This document shows positions 1 through 12,300 of a DNA stretch of 64,000 nt, piece after piece. Under the pieces are notes generated by a model that searched no databases, was not told the DNA's origin, and saw nothing but the letters and a program-made list of their open reading frames with translations. The DNA is from Cyathus striatus (lineage: Eukaryota; Basidiomycota; Agaricomycetes; Agaricales; Nidulariaceae): NCBI GenBank assembly GCA_025738555.1, contig JAOVFP010000002.1:4650001-4714000 (forward strand). The letters are read 5' to 3'. How positions within the stretch are numbered: the stretch's first letter is position 1; each line of letters starts with the position of its first letter. Position numbers and translations under genes: made by a program.

Positions 1-1284
1 AGGCCATCCCAGTATGCAGTAAACAAGATATGGGCTGGTGCATATGTTGAGATGGATTATTTCATGAAACGAGGTTGCATGCATGCAGCAGAGGGAGCGG
101 AGAAAAGCATGACAGAAACCCTAGGCATCACAAATGAGAATGGCCAGATAGCCCTTCAGACCATTGCAGCAGTAAAACTACTGAAAGAGGTCTGAACAGA
201 TGAACAACTGTCATGGGGTGAGGTAAGCCAAGCCCAACACACATTGCTACACACCATGATGAAAGCAGGTGAAGCAACTTGGGACCAGGAGGTGGTGAAC
301 TCCTTCTCAGACTTCTACTCAGGGCTAGATGAACACCAAATGAGAGAAGAACCCTTTGGCAACGAGGCAATAGTAGAGTACCAGGTGTGGGTCAGAAGAG
401 AATGGTGCGACTTGCAGCTGAGCAGAGAAGGGATGAACTTAGCGATTATTAATAATACATTGCTGAAGAACATTCAGCAAGAAATCATGATAAGAAAAGA
501 AGCAGAAAGCATATGTGAGGTCAGTGATCCACACTCCCAGATTCATAGGAAGAGGCTGATGAATTTCTTGGTCTTGAAATAACACATCAACAAAATCACT
601 TGATTCGGACACCTCACTGCAAACATTATGTGGAAATGTGGATGCAGTTTTATGCTCCATAACCATGGCCCCTACACAAATGCAAACATGGCCTTTGTGT
701 CAATGTGGATATGGCATAATGCCAATGGGATTTGTGGATTACATGGGCAAATATAACAATAACACCAACACAGCACTTCCCAAAAACCAACAACACACAA
801 GCAGATAAATGACATGGCATACAGAGCAGCCCAATTGCAATTAGACACTCCCAGAAAGTGGAAAGGGAGAGAGCAGTCAAGGTCACCCTCCCCCAAAAGG
901 GCAAGAATAACCTCAGGCCAAAGGCAATGGTGGAGATGGAGTCCATCATGATCCCCAAGCAGAGAGGAACACAGAAGAGGACAAAGGTTTTTTCAACAGG
1001 GCACAGCAGGATGACAGGGCAACTCCATATGTGCTGTTTGCTTGGGTCGCCAAAAACACAACTATGCAAGATGCAGCAAAAAAGAGATCTGGAATGGATC
1101 CAACAGAACATGGGCAATATGAGGTGAAGACAGAAAACTCACAAAGCCGAATGGAGAGGGATTATGTTTCCAATGGCAATTACCAGGGGGATGCCAAAGC
1201 ACAGCCCACCCAAAGAAACATCACTGCTCAGGTTGTGGGAACACAGACCACAGAGCTCAGGAATGCTCTCAAAGAGAGAAGACG
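1..1284 (+). pseudogene. Gag-like frame of the DIRS element, with zinc knuckles
   Basis: Reading frame 1 can be followed from base 1 to about 1284 despite stops: TGA at 193, 601, 949, 1012 and 1120, TAA at 580 and two more TAA near 754-760. Around 1030-1074 it encodes a CX2CX5HX4C zinc knuckle (CAVCLGRQKHNYARC). About 60 codons further on is a second Cys/His cluster containing CSGCGNTDHRAQEC. Just upstream is an Arg/Ser stretch (SRSPSPKRAR). Such zinc-binding, basic proteins bind RNA in the particle of the element. The RT frame overlaps the end of this frame in the +1 register. The gene is dead in this copy; the frame begins left of the window. Confidence 0.65.
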
Positions 1285-1285
1285 T

Positions 1286-4200
1286 AAACCACTCACACCA
1301 TACAAGGTGGAAGAGTGGGAAAAAGAATTACGCACACTGGGGCTGGAAGAGAAGCACAAGACAGTGGTCAAAGGACTATGAGAGGGGTTCCAGCTGGGCA
1401 TTCCAACCATTACAAGAACATTCATGCCACCAAACTACAAATCCATTCAACAATACAGAGACACATATGAAAAGATCACCAGAAAAGAGTTCTGAAGTGA
1501 AAGATACCTGGGCCTCCTATTGCAGCAGGAAGTGGAGTGCCTTATTGGCCCATTCCAAACCTCACCATTATCCCTTATACCAAAAGCAGAGAAGCCAGGA
1601 AAATTCCAGGCCATACACAACTTCTCATACCCGCAAAAGCCAGTTGAAGGGGTGGAGTCCATCAACAGTCAGATTAAAGTAGAAGATTTCCTATGCACAT
1701 GGGGAACCTTCTCAACAATATGCTTATTGGTGGCGAGACTACCAGAAGGATCCCAAGCATCAATCCGGGATGTTGCAGAAGTGTACAGAACCATACCAGC
1801 ACACCCAGATCAATGGCCAGGACTGGTGGTTAAACTTGAAGAGGAGGATAGCTTCACCATCAATACCAGTGATGATTTCGGAATGTTATCAACAGGAGGA
1901 GCCTTTGGAGGATTGGCAGATACAGCACTGGAAATTGTCAGGCACAAGGGAATGGGACCAGTATCCAAGTGGGTGGATGACCATTTCTTCATCCGGATAC
2001 TGTGAAAATACCTTGATGAGTACAATTGAAAGCAGAAGCAGTGGGGAAGAGAGATCACAGAAAATGGGGGAAAAATACATGAGCAATGTCGCCTATGGTA
2101 CAAAGGAAAGCCAGTACCAGGTGGCAGAGCAGAAGAATACATCAGCAAAGTCTGGGTCCGCTACTCAATTCTACATAGCATTATATAGTAGCATAGCGCT
2201 ATAACCAAGACCCCCCTTTATTAGAAACTGTATAGGCGTCTACTTACGCTATAGAGATCTATATAGCTTGTACTGTGTGCTATGGGTTGCTATGGAATGA
2301 CTGACGGCACACTATGGAGCACTATAGAGCCATCTGAGCATGCAGTGAGTTGCTACAGATGCTAGCATATATATTTAAAACAATACTGCTTCTTGCTCAT
2401 GATTTTGTGATGTCGAATTACAGATTATATTTAAAATAATATATCATATATATACAATTTCCCCGGTACCCAATGTTTTGGACCACTACTTTTATTACTG
2501 TACTCTCCTACACACCTCGATTCACTGCCCCTCACTATGACACATCACCCACTACTTGACATCCTGTCACTATGACCACACATCTCGAACTCCCCAGCCC
2601 TCTCTCTCAAACAAAGCAAAGTCACAATTTAACTCAATCCACTTACCTCGTCTGAAATAAGCTATCTCGCAGCCACCTGAGTTTTGGGTGCCAAAGTGGT
2701 GGCGCTTAGTATACCATTGCTTTTGGTTGGGAAATGGGGAGCAACTGGAGGCATGCACCTCGGGATATGACGGGTTCCTGAGGTAACATATGTCAGCGGC
2801 ACGAGGAGGGAAAGGGTTGAAGAAAGAAAAGAGGCACAAGAAGGAGGTATGAAGAATGAACAAAAGGGAATGATGAGAAAAGAAAGGTGGAGGGAGAGGA
2901 AGTGGAGGAGGAGAAAAAAGAGCAGAGATGGAAGAAGGGAAATCCGAAAGATATCGTCACGTTGACTTGCCTTCATGCAAGACTCTTGATTGTATTCCTA
3001 CTAATTCTCTGCCAGCACACAATACTCGCAGCCATTCCGAACAATGTTATGATCTTCGACTCTCGAGTGGGGTCCTGGTAAGATGGAGGTGAGTATTTAT
3101 CCAAGCTTGTGAAGTGACGTGGCATTGCCAGAGTTTATGTGCCATGGTAACTATACCTATACTATGCTTTTAGTAAAAGAGGAAAGAGAATAAAAACTAC
3201 ACTCGCATATTAGCAATTGCTCAGCACAGGTCAGCAGAATGGGTTGTGGCTGAGAGGGTAAACGCCCAGACACAACTAGAAGGCAAAGCTGGCAGTGAGG
3301 CTGATACAGTCAAATAACGTAACATCACAGTGAGCACATAATGCTGAATCCTTACAGACATACACCCCAGTAGCAGAAAATGAAAGAACGATATGAGAGA
3401 GAAGTGAACTCCGAAGCTCTTGGTGGTAAGTTGTTGGTTGACGTTAACATTCAAAACTTGAAGCTTGGCGCAGACGAACATTGAAACGTTTGAATATTGA
3501 CGTACTTGTATTAATAACACGATGATGAGCCGATGGGTTGGCCATGGTCCACATGAGCACTTGTTCCAACGACTCAGAAGAGTAATTCAGGTTCTCAAGA
3601 AATTGAAGTCGAATTGAAGTCCATTACTATATAGGACTTCCGACATTTAAATTGGGCTATAAAATGCTATTTAGCTCACCATATACCAAAAGGACTATAC
3701 AATAAGTCCGAAAACTATAAAATGCTAGTTAGACTCATGACTTTGCTATACAATACTATATAATGAAGTGTGTCTGCTAGTGATTTCTATAGCATGCTGT
3801 CGGATAGTTACACAATTTTAGTTTGCTATGGGCTGCTATGGGATTAGCTGATGTGCTATGTCCAGCTATGGGAAAAAATCTGTGTTTGCTGATGTATGAT
3901 GAAGATATGTCTGCAGAATTCAAAGACCTTGCATTCGAGAAGAGGGGGACAAGCAAAGCAGTGGAACCATATTGTTATAATGACGATGACATTGAAGAAC
4001 TGTCAAACCAGTTGGGCATTGTGTGGGAGAAATCGAAAATGGTCCTATTTCAATCAGTGGTCCCATTTCTGGGCTTTAGCTGGGATCTGGATAATAAAAT
4101 GGTATTACTACTGGATGCAAAACACAAAAAATACCTACAAGCAATCAGAGAATGGAAGGGGAGAGAGCAACATAACCTCAAACAAGTGCAGAAGCTATAT

Positions 4201-4911
4201 GGAAAATTATTACACACTACACTCATTATTCCAAAAGGACGAGTGTACTTCACCAAGTTGGAGACCATGCTGGGGACATATGCCAACCATCCTCTCATTA
4301 CACATCACCCACCAAGACACACAGACCAGGACATACTATGGTGGGAGCAGGTACTTGAACAGCCAGTCCTTTCCAGAAATATCCCAATACCAGCCACTGT
4401 CCTTGACATTGAGGCATACTCAGATGCCAGCTCAGCATGGGGAATTGGAATCACAGTGGGGAAATGTTGGAGAGCATGGAGATTGCAAGAAGGTTGGAAC
4501 ACAGATGGACAAGACATTGGATGGGCAGAGGCAGTGGGGTTCAAGCTCCTCATATGGGCAGTTGTCCAAAACAAAACCAAGAATAGGCATGAAAATCACT
4601 TCTGGGTCAATGGGGACAACCAAGGAGTGGTGGAAGGGTGGTGGACTGGAAGGAGTAGAGGGTGGAGAGTCAATGAAGTATTTAGGAGGATCCATGAAAT
4701 ATGTGGAGAGCAGGGCATCACAATGCACACCTGATACATACCAAGTAAGGAGAACCTGACAGATGACCCATCGAGAGGAATATACCCAACAGCCAACCTA
4801 CTATTACCTGAAATCCCAATCCCAAACATACTACGAGTGTATGTCATTGACTTTGACAACCCAAAAGTCAAATCATGGCCCACCCCTACACAAATGGCAA
4901 CACAGCAGTGA
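1286..4911 (+). pseudogene. Reverse transcriptase-RNase H of the DIRS element, interrupted
   Basis: The RT part lies at 1286-2137 and continues at 3897 after a 1,755-bp insertion. Visible motifs are LIPKAEKPGKF, an inner RT block around IRDVAEVYRTIPAHP, and the catalytic box as VSKWVDDHFF (VDD in place of YVDD). After the insertion come FLGFSWD, then RNase H with the acidic residues of EAYSDASSAWGIG and NGDNQGVVEGW, ending in YIPSKENLTDDPSRG. In-frame TGA codons stand at 1379, 1493, 2003, 2027, 4732 and 4909, with a TAG at 4918. Deleting the insert plus one TA copy brings both halves into the same frame, so the insertion came after the gene was formed. Non-functional. Confidence 0.85.
2140..3894. 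mobile_element. 1,755-bp TIR element with TA duplication, no transposase seen
   Basis: The element splits the RT gene. Its ends are inverted: CATCAGCAAA at 2140-2149 and TTTGCTGATG at 3885-3894. A TA pair flanks each side (2138-2139 and 3895-3896), as in Tc1/mariner-type insertions. Both terminal 200-250 bp are crowded with GCTAT/ATAGC words, including a near-repeat of GCTATGGG..GCTATGG at about 2280 and 3823, which looks like subterminal binding sites. The middle has no transposase frame. It does hold a purine-rich tract on the plus strand (about 2800-2945) and a minus-strand exon-like block (2660-2785) flanked by splice-like signals, possibly captured host sequence. The short TIR makes the superfamily uncertain. 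Confidence 0.65.
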
Positions 4912-5087
4912 CAAGCATAGGCAGAGGGAAGATGGGGGATGCCAGAGACAGGATGAAATGTGGGCAGCGGAGCAGACCACACCAGAGTAGGGACAGTCAA
5001 AGGGGGACAGCAGAGAGAAGAGGAGGCAGAGTGGAAGCAAGTCAGCTACCAATGCAAAATAATTGCCTGACATGAACACAATGGCCA

Positions 5088-6505
5088 ATGCCTTACCTGG
5101 TGCTCCTAACACCAGTAGCATCCCACTTAAAACTGCAGTGTTTAGCCAGAGATAGGTTGATGAAATGGAAACCGATACACACCAGACCAAGCACAGAGCT
5201 GAGATTAGGAGAGGAATACTGGGAGAGAATAGAGGAGGTGCTGGCATTGTCATTGGAAGAGTCAATGAAGATGGCATATGCCAGCGGCCTGCTGGCATTT
5301 CATGTGTTTTGTGATAAGAGACGAATTTCGGAAGAGGACAGGGCACTGGTGAAACAAGGGGTACTGGCAGTGTTCATAGTGCACATGGCAAATAGCTATT
5401 CTGGAAAAACAATAAGGAATTACATCCACAGCATTAGGGCATGGCACATACTGTACTGGAGTGTATGGAGGCAACCATCATGCATAACGCTGACCCGGTT
5501 GCGTTGCTAAAATCACCCTTCATCATGCATAATGGAGGCCCAGTTGCTAATGCTGATAGCATGACAAGCTAGTTTTGGACATAATATCCAAAAAAAATCG
5601 CCAAAAATTGAATTTTGGTTGCCAATTCAGAAATTTGTCATGCAAAATTAAGTCTGGTTGCCAGTGTTGTGCCTGAAAAATAATGTCATGCTCGAAGGTC
5701 CGTTGCCTCCATACACTCCAGTACAGTACTACATGGTATGAAGTACGAGGTCAACCAACTAGAAGTAGACACTCTACTCACTGGAGCAGACAAGTTAACA
5801 CCAGCATCCTTGAAAAAGAGCAAGAGGGAGCCATTCACAGTCGAATACATCACAAAAGTAAAGGACCAGCTAAACTTGCATGAACTATTGGATGTGGCAG
5901 TATATGCATGCCTAGCAACATGCTTCTACATGACAGCCCGGCTGGGAGAATTCACAATGGAGCACATTAGCGACAGAGTAGACCCCCAACTGCACATAAC
6001 GACTTACCACCTGTCAAAAACACAGGACTGGAAAGGGCGAGAAGTAACTAACCTGAGGCTTCCCAGGACTAAGGTAGTGCCCAACAGAGAAGATGTGTTC
6101 TGGGTGTGACAAAACAGCCCAACAGACCCAGAAGCTGCAATGGGACAGCACCTACAGCTAAACAACCCCCCCCCAGAGGCCCACTTATTCACATATCGAG
6201 ATAAAAAAGGAGAGTACAGATCACTCACCAGGAGTACTTTTCTAAAATGGATAGGAGACACCTCTAAAGCAGCCAGATTGAAGTTGATCCAGGGACACAG
6301 CATTCAGATAGGATCCACATTGGAATACCTACTGAGAGGAATGCTGTTCGACATAATGAAAACCAAAGGGCACTGGTCAAGCAACACCTTCCAGCTCTAC
6401 TTGAGGAAACACGTGCAGATCACAGCCCCATACATTCAAGCAGTTCCGGAAATCCACTCAGAATTCATCAGTCATACTGTCAAAGCAGAACCAAATGAAG
6501 GATGA
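5088..6505 (+). pseudogene. Tyrosine recombinase of the DIRS element, interrupted
   Basis: The N-terminal SAM-like core-binding half is at 5088-5450 (LALSLEESMKMAYASGL, KTIRNYIHSIRAWHI). The catalytic half is at 5729-6505. The first catalytic Arg is in MTARLGEF; the HxxR box reads GHSIQIG, so its Arg has become Gln; the next box is KGHWSS; and the Tyr is in QLYLRKH. A TGA at 6107 divides the catalytic half. A 276-bp MITE sits between the two halves, and its exact removal restores a single frame (WHI-LHG-MKYEV). This enzyme family joins the circular cDNA of DIRS elements to the chromosome. This copy cannot be active. Confidence 0.85.
5451..5726. mobile_element. 276-bp MITE with 25-bp perfect TIRs and TA duplication
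   Basis: Bases 5451-5475 and 5702-5726 are perfect 25-bp inverted repeats (outer end CTGTACTGGAGTG). A TA stands on both sides (5449-5450, 5727-5728). The interior has no coding potential, but it has repeated CATCATGCATAA and GGTTGCC words. Taking out the element and one TA rejoins the tyrosine recombinase reading frame exactly. Size, TIRs and TA duplication fit a non-autonomous Tc1/mariner-like MITE. The first bases of the TIR and the flanks are partly palindromic, so the target could also be read as TAC or TACT. Confidence 0.85.
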
Positions 6506-7818
6506 CCATAATCATGCAAGCAAGAAGCAGAGCATTCTAATGTGGTAAGCACTGCAGTCTTTCCTAAGATGTGGGAGACAAGACTCACTTGACATGTCAA
6601 GACTAACAAGCAGGTATCGGCACTCATCTCGGCCCCCCCCCTAGAGGCAAAAGTGTTTCAAGTTGGGAGACATGCACTTCGTGCACGACCTCACCCACAC
6701 CTGGCTAGCAATACCAATAGAAATAACCCCCACTCAATAGATACATAGACATGTAAACAGAGATACATGATATGCTACAACAATTGGAGCTTCAATATTA
6801 ATATAGACTAACACTACTTACAAGATTACTACTCTAAAGAAACTCAAAGCACAAGTCAAAGATGTCAAATAGGCTGCAATAAATAAGTATCTTGGATATG
6901 TTCATTGTTGGCCGATTGCAGCAGTGTGTGACAACATAAGTATCATGGCTTGATCATGGCCATAAGAAAAGTTAGATGCAGATGTTTTAAATGTTTTAAA
7001 GTGCATAGCACTTAGATGGAATGTATGCCTGGAGAATAATATATAGATGGGAAGGGTACAACAGTACAAAAATGTGAGGTGAACCAAGATGGAATGAGTC
7101 TCAACCAGAGCATTCAGCCCAAAATGGCAGGTACTTAGCTCAATCACATTATTAATTATGAATGTTTATGTTTTGTTCACACACGCGAGTGCCAACCTTT
7201 TTGCAAACTGCTGTAAAACAAAGTTAATGAATATAATTTAGAATATATTAGAACTGTAAATACGACCTGTTGAGGTAGAATTATATGTGCAAACATATAT
7301 GCAAAGCTGATTGCTGAGGGGATCACTTTTCAGCCAAAAACACAACTTGACACAGTAATGTCATGGGTGTCACAACAGTTCACACCCATGAGTTTGGGTG
7401 GGATCAAGAGTGTGTGATGAATAAGTGTTACACGCTGAAACTATCAAAGTTGCTACTTTTTCACTATTTCAATTTTTATGATTGTGTTTCATTCTTGATT
7501 GGGCTAAATATTTGAGGAGATGTCTGAAATTGCCATAAACATATACTGTCAGCTATCAGGAACTCAGTCACACCTGGAACCCAGTCACAGCTCATCCTCC
7601 AGCTTCCACATCAGCCATTTGTGCAAATTTTTGATACAGTACAGTACATTACTATAATATCTATATAGTGTATAAGTATATAGATTGCTACTCTCTTGTA
7701 CATTGAGAAATTCAGAACTTAGTTGACTGCTACAACCAAAAATGGCTAAATCTAAGATGCAGATTCCCACATTCTCGAAGGAAGATAATGCTGCAGCTGT
7801 ATGTAGTGCATCCAAAGC
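6506..7818. other. Gene-free stretch between the two retroelements
   Basis: No coding region was recognised. The first 250 bp probably still belong to the DIRS 3' region. Further on the sequence is AT-rich. A 10-bp inverted repeat (TCATGGGTGT at 7361-7370, ACACCCATGA at 7382-7391) with an 11-bp loop could form a hairpin. Confidence 0.5.
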
Positions 7819-7823
7819 ATACA

Positions 7824-8097
7824 TGTCAAGAACCGAAATCTAAGATAGACACAGTGAGCATCTCAGTCAGAGTATAACGGACTTATAGATTAGCTAACCT
7901 AAGATAGACGCAGTGAGTGTCTATGGTACATTAGTATGTAGTTATGTATGAGGTATAATAAGTAGGGCTCACCTCAGTCAGAGTATAACGGACTGAGGTG
8001 CATAAGGTGAAGTTTTCGAAGAAAAAGGAAAGAGAATGATTACGTAAATAAAGAAACAGAGAAGAATTAATAATAACATAATTAACCAATTCTGACA
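7824..8097 (-). repeat. 3' LTR of the copia element
   Basis: This is a 274-bp repeat, TGTCA..TGACA. It differs from the other LTR at four positions, all C/T or G/A changes, three of them at CpG sites. The end of the gag-pol frame runs a few codons into it. The same 9-bp word GTCAGAGTATAACGGACT occurs twice within the LTR. Confidence 0.95.
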
Positions 8098-8108
8098 CTC
8101 CCACTCAT
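8098..8108 (-). other. Polypurine tract of the copia element
   Basis: Directly before the 3' LTR the minus strand reads ATGAGTGGGAG, a purine run in the place where plus-strand DNA priming starts in LTR elements. Confidence 0.7.
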
Positions 8109-8719
8109 ATTCATTTGTAAACCCATAGCTTCGACAAATTTCCAAAGCTTTTCGTGTGGGAGCCCCTTCATCATTATGTCGGCTACCATGTCGTCTGTGT
8201 GGACATATCGTACTACTGCCAACGCTTTCCCGACGAGGTCATCCTGGATATAGTGCCACTTTCGGTCGATGTGTTTCGTTCTATTCCTGAACTGGGGCTC
8301 TTTCGATAGGACAATGGCACCTTGATTGTCGCACCAGAGGTCGGTTGGATTTGCCTGAGGGTGACCTATGTCTTCGAAGAAGTTTCGGAGCCAAGCTAAG
8401 TGCTGACCTGCTGTACTGAGACCAACATACTCTGACTCTGTTGACAACATAGCCACCAACGATTGGCGCTTGCTCACCCAACCAATTGCGGCCCTCGAAG
8501 CAATGAATACGTAGCCGGAGGTTGATCGTGATGTATCTGGGTCTCCAGCCCAGTCAGAATCACTGTATCCACGGAAGGTAAGATCTGGAGATACATCTCT
8601 CCCATCGAGTACTAATGACATAGACTTGGTTGCTTTCAGGTACCAAAGCACACGCTTCGCTGCATCCCAGTGGCATTTCTTGGGATCCTTGCTAAAGCGG
8701 CCCAATAGTCCTATGGAAT

Positions 8720-9381
8720 TGTCACGACCGTGCCCCTAGCCTGACTTGGCGGCGGAGTATGAGAGAGTGACTGCGGAGAAGCGAGGGGTGAGTGTAAGAC
8801 GAAAGCGGAGAACGATAACTCAGGGGGTAGGACTTCGGCTTCAGCTTATGTGCTGCGCCCCTGGGATTCCCGGTCCTGGATTTCGGAGTAAGGGCAAGCC
8901 CTTCGGAGAAGACGAGAGACGGAGGACGAGAGATGTAACTCAAGTCAGACGAAAGGGTGAGGACGTAGTTCAATACGAAACTAAAGTCTAAGTACAAATC
9001 GAGTACTACTTAAATACTAGAAACTCGGAGTAAGTAAAGGCCGCTGGCCAAGGCCAGCGGAGAAGTACGGTCAGGGTAGGCGTACGTAGAATGAAGACTA
9101 TAACTAATTAAACATAATAAAACGCGTCGGAGAAGTGAGTGCGTATGGCGGTGTAAAGTAAAACAGATAGTGGCGCACTTAAGAATGATAAGTGACTCAC
9201 TATGAGATGTATACTACATTACTGAGGGGATAGCTCAGTAGAACGGAAGAAAGGAAACAAGAGTAATCTATGTACAGTAATCAGTATGTAATACTAAGAG
9301 CGTAAGCAAGGTTCGGAGTAAGCAAAGGAAAAGGCGGAGTAAAGCATAGGAGTCCGGAGGTAGGCGATACGGGATATGACA
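8720..9381. mobile_element. 662-bp solo LTR nested in the copia RT region, GGAAT duplication
   Basis: The insert starts TGTCACGACCG and ends TGACA. GGAAT flanks it at 8715-8719 and 9382-9386. It holds no gene and differs from the copia LTRs. It is richer in CpG than the DIRS remnant. The TGTCACGAC start is common in gypsy-type LTRs of basidiomycetes, but with no internal region the family stays open. A solo LTR forms when the two LTRs of a full element recombine and delete the middle. Confidence 0.88.
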
Positions 9382-12300
9382 GGAATATGCAATATCAGGT
9401 CGAGTCCCCATCATGGCGTACATGAGGGATCCTACGACACTCAGGTACAAGACTCATTTGTCTCCGATGGTTGTTTCATGATATGTTGTGTTATCTAGTG
9501 GGTCGTCGGCTGTGAGTTTCAAAGTCGCTGACAATGGCATGAATACAGGCTTGCTGTTAGCCATGCCACATCTATCAAGTACGTTGTTTACATACTGCTC
9601 CTGCGTCAGGAGGATTTGGTGAGTCTTTAAGTTTCGGGATACTTTGATCCCGAGAACATAGGATACCAGGCCTAAGTCTTTCATCTTGAAAGAGTCTGAC
9701 AGTTTTTTCTTTATTCCATCCAGGAGCTTACGTTGGTTCGAAGCCAGGATGAAATCGTCCACATATACCACTAGGAAGCATACATTTCGTCCTTCTCGGT
9801 ACACGTATAGGCATGTCTCTGCATTCATTTGAATGAAGCCTCTTTTCTTTAACTCCATGTCCAATGTGTGGTTCCAAGTTCTTCCCACCTGTTTCAAACC
9901 GTATAGGGACCGCTTTAATTTCCAACAATGTCCTTGTGGAACGTCAACTCCCTTTGGTGGAATTAGGTACAGCTCCTTGTCGAGCTTTCAATTCAGGTAA
10001 GCCGTTTGGACATCCATTTGTTCGACGATTAAGTCATACTTAGCCGCCATAGCTAGGATAATGTGTATTGACTCAAGGCTTGCTACTGGTGCAAAGACCT
10101 CTTTGTAGTCAATGCCTTCCTTCTGTGTAAACCCTCTGGCAACGATTCAGATTTTGTAACACTCAATGCCCCCTTCCGCATTAGGTTTTATCCGGAATAC
10201 CATCTTTGAAGTGATGGGTTTTACGCCATTCGGTATGGGTACGATGTCGTATACATCGTTATCCTTTAGGCTGTTAAGCTCATCGTCCAGGGCAGCTCTC
10301 CATTTGTGCTTGTCCTTTCCGGTGAATGCCTCCTCTGGTGAATGTGGTGTGTCTGTGTTTGGGATTTCTGATAAACCAGCAAAAAGGTCAAATTGTCCTG
10401 TGTCAGCGGTCACATCTGCCAGTCCAGCAAAAAGGTGGTCCATGATTTCCTCTTCGGACATTCCTGTGAAGAAACCCATCTCCTCTTCAGATTCTGGTGG
10501 CCACCTTTCATCGTCTGGCTCATCTAAGGGAACGAGGTCTGGCATTTCCTCCGTTTGTGCATTGGCTGTGACTTTTCGACTTATGTTTGAAGCACGTTCG
10601 TAATCTTGGTTTCATGCAGCAGGCTTTGCAGTTCTCCTCTCACACGTGGATGCTAGTGTTGGCTGAATTTGAGCTGGACGATGCTTTGGGGCTTGAGGTT
10701 TTGTATGTGTTTGCTCAGGCCTAGGAGGGGTTTGAGGAGTTTTGGCCAATGAATCTCCCACTGGCTCTGCCACTCTATCGTGTACTCCTCCCACTGGCTC
10801 TGGCACCCTGTCATTTGTTTCTCCTGCTGACTCTCCCGTACATTCTGCTTGTGCACCTACTGGAACTCCCACTGAATCTTCATCATCGCTTGTTGTGCCA
10901 TGGTTCTCCTTATCCACTCCCACTGAACCATGGTCGATGGCGACTCTAGGCATTAGGAAATCCCTGATGCCAGGTTCAGGTTTTGGTTCGTCAGCAGAGA
11001 ACAGGTTTACTGTCGACGTGTCATGTCCTTCGTTAAAGGTGACGTGACGGCTGTGAAATACTGTGTGTGTTTCCACATCCATGAGGCGATAGGCCTTCTT
11101 ACCAGGGGTATAGCCTACCATTATTGATTTTCTCCCTTTGGGAGAGAATTTTCCAGCTCTGTCACCTTTTGGAATGAGCACATATGTGGTACAGCCGAAT
11201 GGGCAAAACCATGATGCATCCACTTTCTTACGGAATAGGAGCTCGTAGGGGACCTTTCCGTGTGTTCCAGATGCAGGAGAGCGGGATATGGTGTAAGCGG
11301 CGGTGGACATTGCAAGAGACCAGAAGGAGCTTGGTAAGCCAGATTCTATGAGCATTGTGGAAGAGTTATTAACGAGTGTTTGATTCATGCGTTCAGCTAA
11401 TCCATTTTGCTCTGGAGTATCAGCTGCAGTGGTGAGGTGTGTAACCCCCTCGTGCTTGAGAAATTCTTCGAACTTCCTGCCTGTGTACTCGCCGCCACCA
11501 TCGCTCTGGAAGAAAGTCGCGAAGTTTGGAGACAAGTGAACTTCCCCAATATTGGAGTGTAGGGCCTGTCTTGCATCATCCCGCCAGTCTTTGAAGGCGG
11601 CAAATGCATCACTCTTCTTCTTAAGGAAACGTACCCAGATGAAATGGGAATAGTCATCAGTGAAGGTTATCCAATACCGGTGACCGTAACGGTCTTGAGT
11701 GATGGGCCCGCCAACATCTGAGTGAATAACATTAAAGGGGGCCTTGGCACGTGTGCCCTTGTGCTTAAATGGGAGCTTCTTGAGTTTTGAGAGAACACAT
11801 GGCTCACAAAACTTTGGGTTACCAGTGAGTTTTGTGATACCTTCCAGGCCACCGTTTCTAACCAGTTGGATTAGCTTGCTGTTTGAGACATGCCCCATGC
11901 GTTTGTGAAGCATGTTTACATCAATAGAAGTCAGGGCAGTCTCGTCGTGTAGGACTGGGTTTGCCTGTAGGACATAAAGTTTGTGACGTAGTTTTCCTGC
12001 TAATACAGTGTGCCCTGAGGGGCCGATTTGGACATGACATTTCCCATTACCAAAAATGGATTCATAGCCACTCTTGTCAAATTTTCCGACCGAGATGAGG
12101 GATACCTTGAAGTCAGGAACGTGTATAACATTTTCAAGGGTAAACTTGACATTCTTGCCGTCAATTGAGCTCTGTAGCGTGACATTTCCAACGCCTATGG
12201 CAGTGACAGCTGCATGGTTCCCAAGCCATACATTCAGAGGTGGGTCGAGAACGGAGTATGATTCACATTGAAACCAACTCTTGTGTGGTATTATGTGTGA

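Larger units (their letters stand above)
1..6505 (+). mobile_element. Decayed DIRS-like (tyrosine-recombinase) retrotransposon, left end outside window
   Basis: This is a retrotransposon remnant read left to right: a gag-like frame with zinc knuckles, then reverse transcriptase and RNase H, then a tyrosine recombinase in place of a DDE integrase. That domain set defines DIRS-type elements, which are copied through RNA and joined to the genome by recombination, usually without target duplication. All three parts are broken by stop codons, and two other elements are inserted (2140-3894 and 5451-5726). CpG is scarce and most in-frame stops are TGA. The terminal or internal complementary repeats expected of DIRS elements were not found: the left end lies outside the window, and the right end after 6505 is unclear. 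Family assignment is secure from domain content; the subfamily is not. Confidence 0.85.

Noticed and set aside
7636..7650. ACAGTACAGTAC resembling the MITE end
   Set aside because: No matching inverted partner or internal MITE sequence nearby; the same holds for 14519-14533.
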